Assembly: GCF_039535115.1 (NCBI RefSeq)
Contig: NZ_BAAAWO010000001.1
Location: 248,001 to 312,000 of the forward strand
Direction of reading: 5' to 3'
Source of the DNA: Paeniglutamicibacter sulfureus
Lineage (GTDB): Bacteria > Actinomycetota > Actinomycetes > Actinomycetales > Micrococcaceae
Length of the DNA stretch: 64,000 bases
Numbering within the stretch: position 1 is the stretch's first letter; every line of letters begins with the position of its first letter. This document shows positions 35,366 through 47,344 of the stretch, one piece after another. The position numbers and the translations under genes were made by a program. The notes under the pieces were generated by a model that did no database searches, was not told where the DNA came from, and saw nothing but the letters and a program-made list of their open reading frames with translations.

Positions 35366-36156
35366 GCCCCGTATCCAAGAGTGCCGCGGCGATCGCCGCA
35401 GCCCGCGCCGAAGGCCGCCCGGCGCTGATCTGCTACCTGCCCGCCGGCTTCCCCGACGTGCAGGGCACCATTGACGCAGCTGTCGCGATGGCCGAGAACG
35501 GCGCCGACATCATCGAGGTCGGCATCCCGTACTCGGACCCCGTCATGGACGGTTCCGTCATCCAGGCCGCCACCGTGCAATCCCTGGCCCAGGGCTTCAA
35601 GGTCGCCCAGGTCTTCGACATCGTCAAGGGCATCACCTCCCGCTGTTCGGCCACCGTCATGATCATGACGTACTGGAACCCTGTGCTGCGCATGGGCGTG
35701 GACGAGTTCTCCCGCCGCCTGGCAGAGGCCGGCGGCGCCGGGCTGATCACCCCGGACCTGGTTCCGGACGAGGCAGCCGAATGGATGGAGGCCTCCGACA
35801 AGTACGGACTTGACCGCGTCTTCCTGGTCGCACCGTCCTCCACCGAGGCCCGCATGAAGGCCACCGTGGAAGCCAGCCGAGGCTTCGTCTACTGCGTCTC
35901 CGTCATGGGCGTCACCGGCGCCCGCGCCGAGGTCTCCGACGCCGCAGCGGCAGTGGTCACCGCGGCCCACGCCGCCGGCGCCGAAAACGCCTGCGTCGGG
36001 CTCGGCGTCTCGCAGCGCAAGCACGTCGAAGAGATCGGGGCCTACTCCGACGGAGTCATCGTGGGCACCGCACTGGTTGCAGCCCTGCGCGACGGGGGAG
36101 TGAAGGCGGTAGCCGAGCTCACCGCGGAACTTAGCGGTCGGACAGTGAAGGCATGA
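35362..36156 (+). CDS. trpA: Tryptophan synthase alpha subunit
   Basis: 264 residues from GTG 35362, which overlaps the trpB stop (GTGA). Splits indole-3-glycerol phosphate and passes indole to TrpB. Catalytic Glu in [11 protein letters not shown] and the Asp in the same loop are present. Segments [11 protein letters not shown] and [16 protein letters not shown] complete the family pattern. The stop overlaps the lgt start (ATGA). Confidence 0.95.
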   Translation: MSPVSKSAAAIAAARAEGRPALICYLPAGFPDVQGTIDAAVAMAENGADIIEVGIPYSDPVMDGSVIQAATVQSLAQGFKVAQVFDIVKGITSRCSATVMIMTYWNPVLRMGVDEFSRRLAEAGGAGLITPDLVPDEAAEWMEASDKYGLDRVFLVAPSSTEARMKATVEASRGFVYCVSVMGVTGARAEVSDAAAAVVTAAHAAGAENACVGLGVSQRKHVEEIGAYSDGVIVGTALVAALRDGGVKAVAELTAELSGRTVKA

Positions 36157-37184
36157 TGCAGCTGGCTGTGGCGGGAACCAACGTGCTCGCCTCGATCCCG
36201 AGCCCTCCGGCGGAGTTCTCGAAGTTCTCCCTCGGCCCGTTGACCATCCACGCCTACGCCATCTGCATCATGTTCGGCATCATCGCCGCCATGTGGATCA
36301 CCGCCCGCCGCTGGCGCGCCAAGGGCGGACCGGAGGACGTGGTCTGGGACATCTGCATCTGGGCGATCCCCTTCGGGATCGTGGGCGGGCGGCTGTACCA
36401 CGTGCTGGTCACCGATCCCGACTACTACTTCGGCTTCAACGGTCAGAGTGCGCACCTGGCCGAGATCCCGCAGATCTGGGCCGGCGGCCTGGGCATCATG
36501 GGGGCCATCAGCCTCGGCACCGTCGGTGCACTGATCGCCTGCCGCCGTGCCGGAGTGCGCCTCTCGGCGTTCCTGGACGCGGCTGCTCCCGGCGTGCTGC
36601 TCGCCCAGGCCTTCGGGCGCTGGGGTAACTGGTTCAACCAGGAGCTCTTCGGTGCGCCCACCACGTTGCCGTGGGGCCTGGAAATTGATCCGAACAGCTT
36701 CAACTTCCCCCCGGGAATCCCGGCCGGAACGCTGTTCCATCCCACGTTCCTCTACGAATCACTGTGGAACGTGGCGGGGGTCCTGCTGCTGATTGCGCTG
36801 GATCGCAGGTTCAAGCTCCGCCGCGGGGCCATGTTCTGGTCCTACCTCATCTGGTATGGCATCGGCCGCATCATCATGGAAACCATGCGCATCGACGCCG
36901 CAGACACCATTTACATCCTGGGCATCGGGTTGCGCGTGCACATGTGGCTGGCCATTGCCATGGTTGTCCTGGGCGCCACCGGACTGGTCTTCGTGTTCCG
37001 CAAGCTGCGCCCGCAGCCGGATCCCGGTGTCTATCTTCCGGGCCGCGAGCCCAAGGCCGAGGTGACGGAATCCGCCAAGCCCGCAGATGCCGCCAAGCCA
37101 ACGGACGCCGCGAAGCCAGCCGATCACGAGAACGGCAGCGCCAAGGACACCGGCGAGTCCGGCCCCGAAGCGGGAAACAAGTAG
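36153..37184 (+). CDS. lgt: Prolipoprotein diacylglyceryl transferase
   Basis: 343 residues with about seven membrane segments. Transfers diacylglycerol to the lipobox Cys of prolipoproteins. The Lgt signature is GRWGNWFNQELFGAPT, with the essential Arg and Asn; HPTFLYESLWN follows. The C-terminal ~45 residues are an Ala/Lys/Pro-rich repeat (AKPADAAKPTDAAKP), an actinobacterial-style cytoplasmic tail. Coupled to trpA by ATGA. It is the last gene before a very strong terminator and could act on the lipoprotein deacetylase encoded at 58155. Confidence 0.95.
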   Translation: MMQLAVAGTNVLASIPSPPAEFSKFSLGPLTIHAYAICIMFGIIAAMWITARRWRAKGGPEDVVWDICIWAIPFGIVGGRLYHVLVTDPDYYFGFNGQSAHLAEIPQIWAGGLGIMGAISLGTVGALIACRRAGVRLSAFLDAAAPGVLLAQAFGRWGNWFNQELFGAPTTLPWGLEIDPNSFNFPPGIPAGTLFHPTFLYESLWNVAGVLLLIALDRRFKLRRGAMFWSYLIWYGIGRIIMETMRIDAADTIYILGIGLRVHMWLAIAMVVLGATGLVFVFRKLRPQPDPGVYLPGREPKAEVTESAKPADAAKPTDAAKPADHENGSAKDTGESGPEAGNK

Positions 37185-37226
37185 CACTTCGGCACCCGCC
37201 GAATCCCGATCCGCGATAACCGAGCC

Positions 37227-37273
37227 AAGACCGGTCCCCTCCTTCCTATCCGGAAGGAGGGGACCGGTCTTTT
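37227..37273 (+). terminator. Strong rho-independent terminator after the trp-lgt operon
   Basis: A perfect 20-bp stem (37227-37246 with 37252-37271), arms beginning AAGACCGGTCCCC, 5-nt loop, followed by TT. It separates the trp-lgt operon from gltB. Confidence 0.9.
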
Positions 37274-37829
37274 CCGTCCGGGCGCCTGGCCACCCCGAAG
37301 GGCACCACTCGGTGTCGAAGCCCGGAGCCGGGTTCGCCGGGAGGTCCTTGTCCGGTGTTCCCGTCGGAAAGGACCCCGTCGCGAGGACATCCAACCCTTG
37401 ATACCTGCAGTGGAGACGAGGAAGATGAAGGGATTCATATCGCATTGAGACGAAACTTTGCGGAAACTTTATTAATCCAAGTCAGCAACGGTTTGGTAGC
37501 AGGTACGAAAACTGTTGGAAACATAAGTGGGTGCAAATCCGAAACATGCCGGTGCTACTCTTTTTTCACCGTGGCAGCAGTGACGGGCGCGGAATACCCA
37601 GACTCCGCCACCCATGCTGTCGGCGACCACAATGATGTGGAAGCACCCAGTTCGCGCTCCACCCACCAGGGGAGCGCGCGGATGACGTCCACGTATCGCA
37701 GGTGTCACCCCCACCCCACCGCACGGCCCCCGATTCGGGGTGCCGATTAGCGAGCCCCCTAGCCTTTCCTCGGCCAGCGTCGCCCGAAGATCCAGAACCT
37801 CTGCCCACACACCGAGAAAGGGACCACTC
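37274..37829. other. 556-bp gltB upstream region
   Basis: No credible protein on either strand. The middle part (37430-37570) is AT-richer than the surroundings and likely holds the gltBD promoter and control sites, including a GAAAC pair. The part nearest the gene (37570-37829) has codon-like composition on the minus strand but no recognisable product. Confidence 0.45.
37452..37467 (+). promoter_or_regulatory. Candidate GlnR-like box upstream of gltB
   Basis: GAAAC-TTTGCG-GAAAC: two GAAAC elements separated by 6 nt, giving the AC-N9-AC arrangement known for actinobacterial GlnR sites (gTnAC-N6-GaAAC). It lies 363 nt before gltB. TTGAGA just upstream could be a -35 element. Confidence 0.35.
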
Positions 37830-40800
37830 ATGAGCATGACCGGAGTCCAACTTAATGCCTCACCGCATCCAGGCGAGGAGGTTTTCTCGCCCTACACCCG
37901 GTTTGCCGATGTACCGGAAGCCCAAGGGCTCTATGACCCGGCAAACGAAAAAGACGCGTGTGGTCTGGCGGTCATCGCCACGCTGACGCAGGAGGCCACC
38001 CACGAGATCGTGGAGCAGGCCCTCGAGGCGCTGCGCCGCCTCGAACACCGCGGCGCCGTGGGTGCCGATGCAGGCACCGGCGACGGTGCAGGCATCCTCA
38101 CGCAGATCCCCGACGCATTCTTCCGCGCCGTCACCGGCATCGACCTGCCCGCCCCCGGCCGCTACGCCGCCGGCACCGCGTTCCTCCCGCAGGAACCGGC
38201 ACAGCGCGCCGCCGCAGTCACCGCCCTCGAAGAGCTTGCCGCCGAGGAAGGCCTGTCCGTGCTCGGCTGGCGCGACGTCCCGGTGCACACCGAGGCCATC
38301 GGCGCCACCGCCCTGGGCTGCATGCCGCATTTCTCCCAGCTCTTCCTGGGTGCCGCCCAGGAGCAGGACAAGGACCTTGACGCCCGGGTCTTCCGCATCC
38401 GCAAGCGCGCACAAAACAAGTTCGGCGTGTATTTCCCGTCGCTCTCCTCGGCCACCATGGTCTACAAGGGCATGCTCTCCACCGAGCAGCTCACCGAGTT
38501 CTACCCGGACCTGGGCGATACCCGCTTCGCCTCGCGTCTCGGGATCGTCCACTCGCGCTTTTCCACCAATACCTTCCCCTCCTGGCCGCTGGCCCAGCCC
38601 TTCCGCACCATCGCCCACAACGGCGAGATCAACACGGTGAAGGGCAACCGCAACTGGATGCGAGCCCGCCAGTCGCAGCTCGCCTCGTCCCTGCTGGGCG
38701 AGGTCCCCGAGGAACTCTTCCCCATTTGCAGCCCCGGCGCCTCCGACTCGGCATCCTTCGACGAGGTCGCCGAACTGCTCATGCTCTCCGGGCGCCCCGT
38801 CGCCCAGGCCATCATGATGATGATCCCGGAGGCGTGGGAAAACCACGCAGCCATGGATGCCGACCGCCGCGCCTTCTACGAGTACAACTCGATGCTCATG
38901 GAGCCCTGGGACGGGCCCGCAGCCGTGTCCTTCACCGACGGCAAGCAGGTCGGAGCCGTGCTTGACCGCAACGGCTTGCGTCCGGCACGCTACTGGGTCA
39001 CCACCGACGGACTGGTGGTGTTGGCCAGCGAGGTCGGGGTCATCGACCTTGATCCGGCGCTCATCGCCGCCAAAGGCCGAGTCGCCCCGGGCAAGATGTT
39101 CCTGGTGGACACCGAAGCCGGGCGCATCATCACGGATGAGGAAATCAAGTCGCAGGTTGCTGCCTCGGCGCCGTGGGCCCAGTGGGTCAACGAAAACAAG
39201 ATCAGCCTGACCGACCTGCCGGACCTGGAGCACGTCAAGCACAACTCCGCCTCCGTGCAGATTCGCCAGCGCACCTTCGGCTACACCACCGAGGAGCTGC
39301 GGATCCTGTTGGCCCCCATGGCCTCCGCCGGCGCCGAGCCGCTGGGCGCCATGGGCTCCGACACCCCCGTCGCGGTTCTCTCGGACCGCTCCCGGCTGCT
39401 CTTCGACTACTTCACCCAGTCCTTCGCCCAGGTCACCAATCCGCCGCTGGACTCGATCCGCGAGGAGCTTGTCACCTCGCTGGGCACCAGCATTGGCCCG
39501 GACGGAAACCTGCTGGCCACCGGCAAGATCGATGCCCAGCAGGTGTCCCTTGACTACCCGGTGATCACCAACGACGACCTGGCCAAGATCGCGAACATCC
39601 GCGATGCCAACGGCGGCAAGGTCGCGTTGCGCGTCCGCGGTCTCTACCGTCCCGAGGGCGGCGAGTCCGAGCTGCGCTCCCGCCTGCAGGAAATCTGCGA
39701 AAAGGTCTCCGCCGCCATCAACCGCGGCGTGAAGTTCATTGTCCTTTCGGACAGGGACTCCAATGCCCAGTGGGCGCCGATCCCGTCGCTGCTGCTCACC
39801 TCCGCGGTGCACCACCACCTGCTCAAGAGCGCCAACCGCACCAAGACCTCCCTGGTCATCGAGGCCGGCGACGTACGCGAGGTGCACCACATTGCCGTGC
39901 TCGTGGGCTACGGCGCCTCCGCCATCAACCCCTACCTGGCCCTGGAATCGGTCGAGGAAATGGCCCTGCAGGGCGAACTCGGCACCGTAACCCCGGCCAA
40001 GGCGCAGACCAACCTGATCAAGGCGCTGGGCAAGGGCCTGCTGAAGATCATGAGCAAGATGGGCATCTCCACCGTCGCCTCCTACTGCGGTGCCCAGACC
40101 TTCGAGGCGCTGGGTCTGTCCCAGCGCGTGGTCGACCAGTACTTCACCGGCACCTCCTCACAGCTCGGAGGCGTGGGCCTTGACGTCATCGCCACCGAAA
40201 CCGCGATGCGCCATGCCGGTGCCTACCCCAGCGATCTGAACCCCGAGCCGCACCGCGTGCTGGAAACCGGCGGCGAATACCAGTGGCGCCGCGAGGGCCC
40301 GCCGCACCTCTTCAACCCCGAAACGGTCTTTAGGCTGCAGCATGCAACCCGCGAACGCCGCTACGACATCTTCAAGAAGTACACCCAGGGCGTCGACGAC
40401 CAGGCCAAGGGCCTGATGACGCTGCGCGGGCTGCTGGACTTCAAGCTGGACGATCGCACGCCCATCGACATCGATGCCGTGGAGCCCGTCTCCGAGATCG
40501 TCAAGCGTTTCGCGACCGGTGCGATGAGCTACGGCTCGATTTCCGCCGAGGCGCACGAGACACTGGCCATTGCGATGAACCGCCTGGGCGGAAAGTCCAA
40601 CACCGGCGAGGGCGGCGAGGACGTGGATCGGCTGCTGGACCCCGAGCGCCGCAGCGCTGTCAAGCAGATCGCCTCCGGCCGCTTCGGCGTGACCAGCATG
40701 TACCTCACGCATGCCGATGACCTGCAGATCAAGATGGCGCAGGGTGCCAAGCCCGGCGAGGGCGGCCAGCTCATGGCGCAGAAGGTCTACCCCTGGGTGG

Positions 40801-42426
40801 CCCGCACGCGTCACTCGACCCCGGGCGTCGGGCTGATTTCCCCGCCGCCGCACCACGACATCTATTCGATCGAGGACCTGGCCCAGCTGATCCACGACGC
40901 GAAGTGCTCCAACCCGGGTGCCCGCGTCCACGTGAAGCTGGTCTCCGAGGTCGGCATCGGCACCGTCGCGGCCGGCGTCACCAAGGCCAAGGCCGACGTG
41001 GTGCTGGTTTCCGGCCACGACGGCGGCACCGGTGCCTCCCCGCTGAACTCGCTGAAGCATGCGGGCGTGCCCTGGGAGCTCGGCCTGGCCGAGACCCAGC
41101 AGACGCTGATGCTCAACGGGTTGCGCGAACGTGTGACCGTCCAGGTCGACGGCCAGCTGAAAACCGGCCGGGACGTCGTCATCGCCGCCCTGCTGGGAGC
41201 AGAGGAATTCGGCTTTGCCACCGCACCGCTGGTGGTTGCCGGCTGCATCATGATGCGCGTCTGCCACCTGGACACCTGCCCGGTGGGCGTTGCCACGCAG
41301 AACCCGGAACTGCGCCAGCGCTTCACCGGCCAGGCCGACCACGTGGTGAACTTCTTCGAGTTCCTCGCCCAGGAAGTCCGCGAGCTGCTGGCGGAACTCG
41401 GTTTCGCGAGCCTCGAGGAAGCCATCGGCCAGGCCGAGCTGCTGGACACCCGCGCCGCCGTGGGCCACTGGAAGACCCAGGGCCTGCACCTGGAGCGGAT
41501 CTTCGACACCGCCGGTTCCAAGGAAGGTGCGCCGCGCAGGCGCACCGGGTCCCAGGACCACGGCCTGGACAAGCACTTCGACAACCAGCTCATCGCCGCG
41601 GCCGCCCCTGCCCTGGAGCGCCGCGAGCACGTTGTTCTTGACCTCCCAATCAAGAACACCGACCGCTCGGTGGGCACCATGCTGGGCCACCACGTCACCC
41701 GCACCTTCGGGATCGACGAGCTGGCACCGGGCACCATCAAGGTGACGCTGCGCGGGCATGCCGGCCAGTCGCTGGGCGCCTTCCTGCCCGCCGGCGTGGA
41801 ACTGCACCTGGTCGGCGACTCCAACGACTACGTCGGCAAGGGCCTTTCCGGCGGACGGATCACCGTCCAGGCGGATGCGCGCAGCGCATTCAACCCCGCG
41901 GAGCAAGTCATTGCCGGAAACGTCATCGGCTACGGCGCCACCAGCGGCGAGCTGTTCATCGGCGGCATGGTGGGCGAACGCTTCTGCGTGCGCAACTCCG
42001 GCGCCACCGCGGTGGTCGAGGGCATCGGCGACCACGGCTGCGAGTACATGACCGGTGGAACCGCGCTGATCCTTGGCGCCACCGGGCGCAACTTCGCCGC
42101 CGGCATGTCCGGCGGCGTGGCCTACGTCCTGGACCTGGACGTGGCGGCGCTGAACCCGCTCGCCGTAGCCAACGACGACCTGCTCCTGTCCGGTCCGGAC
42201 GAAGCCGATCTGGCGTTGATCAAGGACCTGCTGACGCAGCAGGTGGAGTACACCGGTTCGGCGCTGGCAGCCAGCCTGCTGGCCGACTGGCCGGTGGCCG
42301 CCGCCCGCATCACCAAGGTGCTGCCGCGCGATTACGCAGCCGTCTCACAGGCACGCAACGATGCCGCCAATGAAGGATTCGACCCGGATTCAGCAACTGT
42401 CTGGAACCGGATTCTGGAGGTGACCC

Positions 42427-42434
<8 letters not shown>
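37830..42434 (+). CDS. gltB: Glutamate synthase (NADPH) large subunit
   Basis: 1534 residues from ATG 37830. The N-terminal glutaminase domain has its nucleophile Cys44 in KDACGLAVIA after a 43-residue propeptide, so the mature enzyme is probably self-processed. The central FMN-binding synthase domain has SGHDGGTGASPLNSLKHAG and the 3Fe-4S cysteines in CIMMRVCHLDTC (about residues 1138-1149). The C-terminal GxGxG beta-helix occupies the last ~250 residues (GGMVGERFCVRNSGATAVVEG). Makes two glutamates from glutamine and 2-oxoglutarate. It overlaps gltD by 8 bp. Confidence 0.97.
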
Positions 42435-43884
<1,450 letters not shown>

Positions 43885-43950
43885 GACGGATGCACCTCTT
43901 ATGCGGTGTTTTCCCGACCTGAGGAATGGAAAGGCAGATAGGCTAACCGT

Positions 43951-45468
43951 ATGAGACGCGCAAAGATTGTGGCCACTTGGGGCCCGGCGATCGGCACCTA
44001 CGACAAGACATTGGCAGTGCTCAAGGCGGGTGTTGACGTCGCACGCTTGAACATGAGCCACGGCGACCACTCGATGCATGCCGAGAACCTCGGCAACGTG
44101 CGGGCAGCGGCTGAGGAGCTCGGCCGGCCGGTCGGCATCTTTGCCGACCTCCAGGGCCCCAAGATCCGGCTGGGCCGATTCGTGGGCGACGCCAAGCACA
44201 TGCTGCACGTGGGGGACACCTTCACCATCGTGATCGCCGACGTGCTGGGCGACGGAACCTTCTGCTCCACGACGTTCAAGGGCCTGCCCGAGGACGTCAA
44301 CGTCGGCGACATCCTCCTGATCAACGACGGCAAGGTCGCCCTGCGCGCCACCGCCGTCGATGACGAGAAGGTCGTCACCGAGGTCGTCGTGGGAGGGGAG
44401 GTGTCAAACAACAAGGGCATCAACCTCCCCGGGGTCGCTGTCAACGTTCCCGCCTTGAGCGAGAAGGACGAGGACGACCTGCGCTGGGCCATCCGGGCCG
44501 GCGTCGACATGGTCGCCCTGTCCTTCGTGCGCAACGCCTCGGACATCCAGCGCGTGCACGAGATCATGGACGAGGAAGGCCGTCGCCTTCCGGTGATCGC
44601 GAAGGTCGAGAAGCCGCAGGCTGTCGACGCGATCGAGGAAATCATCGACGCCTTCGATGCGATCATGGTTGCCCGTGGCGACCTGGGTGTGGAGCTTCCC
44701 CTCGAGGAGGTCCCGCTGGTGCAGAAGCGAGCCATTGAACTGGCCCGCCGCTGGGCCAAGCCGGTCATCGTTGCCACCCAGGTGCTCGAATCCATGATCG
44801 AGTCCCCGACGCCCACCCGCGCCGAGGCCTCCGACTGCGCCAACGCCGTCCTCGACGGCGCCGATGCGGTCATGCTTTCGGGGGAGACCAGCGTGGGCGA
44901 ATACCCCATCGAAACCGTCGAGACCATGGCGCGGATCATTTCCTCCACGGAAACGCACGGTCTGGACCGCATCCCGCGCCTGGGCTCAAAGCCCAAGACG
45001 CGCGGCGGTGCGATCACCCGCGCCGCCGTGGAGATCGCCGACCAGCTGGATGCCAAGTACATCGTGGCGTTCACCCAGTCCGGCGACTCGGCCCGACGCC
45101 TGTCCCGGTTGCGCCCCAAGCGCCCGGTGCTGGCGTTTACGCCGCTGCCACAGACCTACAACATCATGACCCTGATGTGGGGCATCCAGCCGCGTCTGGT
45201 CGAGTACGCGGACCACACCGACAAGATGACCGCACAGGTCGACCGCGCACTGCTGGCCGAAGGGCTTGCCGAGATCAACGACATTGTCTGCATCGCGGCC
45301 GGTTCCCCTCCAGGCCAGGCGGGCTCCACCAACTCGCTGCGCATCCACAAGGTCGGCGACCTCGCAGATGCAGGCCAGCTCGGTGACGGCAAGCCGATGC
45401 CGGCACGCGAGAAGGTCGGGCCGTGGGACTCCGAGAACGTAGCGGGCCCCGAAGCCATCTCCATCTAG
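43951..45468 (+). CDS. pyk: Pyruvate kinase
   Basis: 505 residues. Makes ATP and pyruvate from PEP. It begins MRRAKIVATWGPAIG, has ARLNMSHG (catalytic Arg), VIAKVEKPQAV (catalytic Lys, family signature) and IMVARGDLGVELP (metal Glu/Asp). C-terminal allosteric domain is complete. ATG 43951 has TAGGCT 6 nt before it and no ribosome-binding site nearby, suggesting a leaderless transcript from a promoter in the 66-bp gap after gltD. Confidence 0.96.
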   Translation: MRRAKIVATWGPAIGTYDKTLAVLKAGVDVARLNMSHGDHSMHAENLGNVRAAAEELGRPVGIFADLQGPKIRLGRFVGDAKHMLHVGDTFTIVIADVLGDGTFCSTTFKGLPEDVNVGDILLINDGKVALRATAVDDEKVVTEVVVGGEVSNNKGINLPGVAVNVPALSEKDEDDLRWAIRAGVDMVALSFVRNASDIQRVHEIMDEEGRRLPVIAKVEKPQAVDAIEEIIDAFDAIMVARGDLGVELPLEEVPLVQKRAIELARRWAKPVIVATQVLESMIESPTPTRAEASDCANAVLDGADAVMLSGETSVGEYPIETVETMARIISSTETHGLDRIPRLGSKPKTRGGAITRAAVEIADQLDAKYIVAFTQSGDSARRLSRLRPKRPVLAFTPLPQTYNIMTLMWGIQPRLVEYADHTDKMTAQVDRALLAEGLAEINDIVCIAAGSPPGQAGSTNSLRIHKVGDLADAGQLGDGKPMPAREKVGPWDSENVAGPEAISI

Positions 45469-45480
45469 TCCTGGCAAGCC

Positions 45481-45536
45481 AAGGCCGGATTTTCATCGCG
45501 GTTCCCGTTGGGGGATCGAGGTGGGAGTCCGGCCTT
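45481..45536 (+). terminator. Weak hairpin between pyk and the convergent RidA gene
   Basis: AAGGCCGGA (45481-45489) can pair with TCCGGCCTT (45528-45536) across a 38-nt loop. No U-tract follows. It may serve both convergent genes. Confidence 0.35.
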
Positions 45537-45553
45537 CGTGCTTTGCGCCCGTA

Positions 45554-45961
45554 TCAGTCCAGCACGGCGGCGACCGCCTCGATTTCCACGAGCTGGTGGT
45601 CGTATCCGAGGACGGTGGTGCCCATCAGGGTGCTGGGAACGTCGTGGTTTCCAAATGCGGCACGAACGACCTCCCAAGCCGCCACGAGGTCCTTTTGCGT
45701 TGATGAGGCAACCAGCACGCGCGTGGAGATGACATCGGGCAGGCCTGCTCCGGCCGCTTCCAAGGCGATTTTCAAGTTCTCGATGCATTTGGCCGCCTGG
45801 GCCGCGTAGTCCCCGATTCCGGCGGTGCTTCCATCCTGATTGAGCGGGCAAGAACCTGCCAGGAAAATCAGTCGTGCATTGGCCGGCGCCGTCGAGGCGT
45901 AGGCATATTGCGCAACATTGCTGAGCTGCTGGGAGCGAATCAAGGTGACTGCGCTGGGCAT
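45554..45961 (-). CDS. RidA (YjgF/YER057c/UK114) family protein
   Basis: 135 residues, the usual size. Family segments: IFLAGSCPLNQDGS (substrate-pocket loop), AAQAAKCIENLKIALEAAGAG, and the terminal LVEIEAVAAVLD. RidA proper deaminates enamine/imine intermediates with a conserved Arg before this last strand; here the aligned stretch reads STLMGTTVLGYDH with no Arg, so the deaminase activity is doubtful and another Rid subgroup is likely. ATG 45961 fits the family N-terminus. Stands alone on the minus strand. Confidence 0.82.
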   Translation of the reverse strand: MPSAVTLIRSQQLSNVAQYAYASTAPANARLIFLAGSCPLNQDGSTAGIGDYAAQAAKCIENLKIALEAAGAGLPDVISTRVLVASSTQKDLVAAWEVVRAAFGNHDVPSTLMGTTVLGYDHQLVEIEAVAAVLD

Positions 45962-46285
45962 CGCGGTCCTATCTGTGTGTGGGGGCGAATTGGGCGTGAA
46001 CGATTCAAGCCTAACCATTGGGTGTTTCGCCGTGACAGCCTGATCCTCGATGCGTCGTTTGGCCTCGAGCGCTCCTGGCCGCGGCAGGTTTCGATCTGCG
46101 GTCGCAGGACACGTCTCCAGCAGGCTCCACATGCGTCCCGAGGAGCACCGCCGTGACGGACACCTTGGGCGACGTGTTCACGCATGGCTCCGGAGCCATG
46201 CGGCGAAAGGGGAAAATGCTTTTGGGATTGCATTTTTCCTGAACTCCCGGCAGGAACGGGGGCGTTGGGGGTGCCGGGCCCGGAC
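45962..46285. other. Gene-free stretch with a 22-bp perfect palindrome
   Basis: No supported gene in these 324 bp. A perfect palindrome at 46181-46202, half-site CGCATGGCTCC, is centred at 46191/46192. A weaker AAAATGC/GCATTTT repeat lies around 46213-46236. The part near 45962 should contain the RidA gene promoter. Confidence 0.5.
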
Positions 46286-46330
46286 AAAAGAAAAAGACCC
46301 CGATCCCTTATGAAATAAGGGATCGGGGTC
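46286..46330 (-). terminator. Rho-independent terminator of tRNA-Leu
   Basis: Perfect 15-bp stem GACCCCGATCCCTTA (46296-46310) / TAAGGGATCGGGGTC (46316-46330), 5-nt loop. On the minus strand the stem is followed by TTTTTCTTTT. It lies 6 nt after the tRNA-Leu end. Confidence 0.9.
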
Positions 46331-46336
46331 GTTTTG

Positions 46337-46417
46337 TGCCCGAGGTGGGACTCGAACCCACACACCTTTCGATACTGCATTTTGAGTGCAGCGCGTCTAC
46401 CATTCCGCCACTCGGGC
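46337..46417 (-). tRNA. tRNA-Leu(CAA)
   Basis: 81-nt cloverleaf with a long variable arm, as expected for Leu. Acceptor GCCCGAG/CTCGGGC, anticodon loop CTCAAAA between CTGCA and TGCAG, T-loop GTTCGAG, discriminator A, no encoded CCA. Confidence 0.95.
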
Positions 46418-46574
46418 GGGCACAATTCGAAGCAGCGAGAATAAGCGTAACCGATAATTGCTTTGCGCTGAAATCCTCGCGTCCTTGCGGTTATCCACTG
46501 TACATGCAGATAGGCTTAACGACGAAACCGAGTACTGATGATGCCCCCGGTCACGCCGGGATTGAAGGAGCACG

Positions 46575-47195
46575 ATGAGCGACCTGCCCGAAGTTACCCG
46601 AATTGCGGCCGAGCCCAACACCGGCGCGCCCCGCCGCGTCATCGTAGCCGAGGACGAGACCCTGATCCGCTTGGACATTGTCGAGATCCTGCGCGGAGAG
46701 GGATATGAGGTGGTTGCCGAGGCTGACAACGGCGAAAAGGCCATCGAGCTGGCTCGGGAGCACAAGCCGGACCTGGTGCTGATGGACGTCAAGATGCCGG
46801 TCATGGATGGCATCACCGCTGCCGAGACCATCGTCAAGGAACGCATTGCCCCGGTGGTGCTGTTGACCGCCTTCAGCCAAAAGGAGCTGGTGGAACGTGC
46901 CCGCGAGGCAGGTGCCATGGCCTACGTCGTCAAGCCGTTCACCCCGGCCGACCTGGTCCCCGCCATCGAGATCGCGATTTCCCGCCACGAGGAAATACGC
47001 GCCCTTGAAAAGGAAGTCGGAGACCTCACCGAGCAGTTCGCGACCCGCAAGCTGGTCGAACGCGCCAAGAGCCTGCTGACGACCAAGATGGGTCTGACCG
47101 AGCCGGAGGCATTCCGCTGGATCCAGAAAACCTCGATGGATCGCCGCCTGTCCATGCGTGAAGTAGCAGAGACCGTCATCGACCAGGTCAAGTAG
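46575..47195 (+). CDS. pdtaR: ANTAR-domain response regulator (PdtaR-like)
   Basis: 206 residues. The N-terminal receiver domain has acidic pocket AEDE, phospho-acceptor Asp71 in LVLMDVKMP, Thr in LLTAFS and Lys in YVVKPF. A coiled helix joins it to an ANTAR RNA-binding domain (about 140-200: RKLVERAKSLLTTKMGLTEP, then EAFRWIQKTSMDRRLSMREVA). ANTAR regulators bind paired hairpins in nascent RNA and prevent termination. In mycobacteria the kinase is PdtaS; none is adjacent here. ATG 46575 follows GAAGGAGC. Very well conserved location before polA. Confidence 0.93.
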   Translation: MSDLPEVTRIAAEPNTGAPRRVIVAEDETLIRLDIVEILRGEGYEVVAEADNGEKAIELAREHKPDLVLMDVKMPVMDGITAAETIVKERIAPVVLLTAFSQKELVERAREAGAMAYVVKPFTPADLVPAIEIAISRHEEIRALEKEVGDLTEQFATRKLVERAKSLLTTKMGLTEPEAFRWIQKTSMDRRLSMREVAETVIDQVK

Positions 47196-47218
47196 CCGTA
47201 CCCAAGAGACGCACCATA

Positions 47219-47262
47219 CGGGGCCGCGGGAACCACTTGATGGTTCCCGCGGCCCCGTCTTC
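47219..47262 (+). terminator. Terminator hairpin after pdtaR
   Basis: Perfect 18-bp stem starting ACGGGGCCGCGGGAACCA (47219-47236), loop CTTGA, partner arm 47242-47259, followed by CTTCGTT, a short imperfect U-tract. Confidence 0.75.
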
Positions 47263-47344
47263 GTTCCACCCCCCCTGGACGCCGAAATCAGGTTGCATCG
47301 ATCGGCCGCACCCCAGAGGCAATGGCAGCAAGCTGTCACGATGA

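Noticed and set aside
37860-42035. Long antisense frames under gltB
   Set aside because: No motif, while GltB matches its family over the full length.
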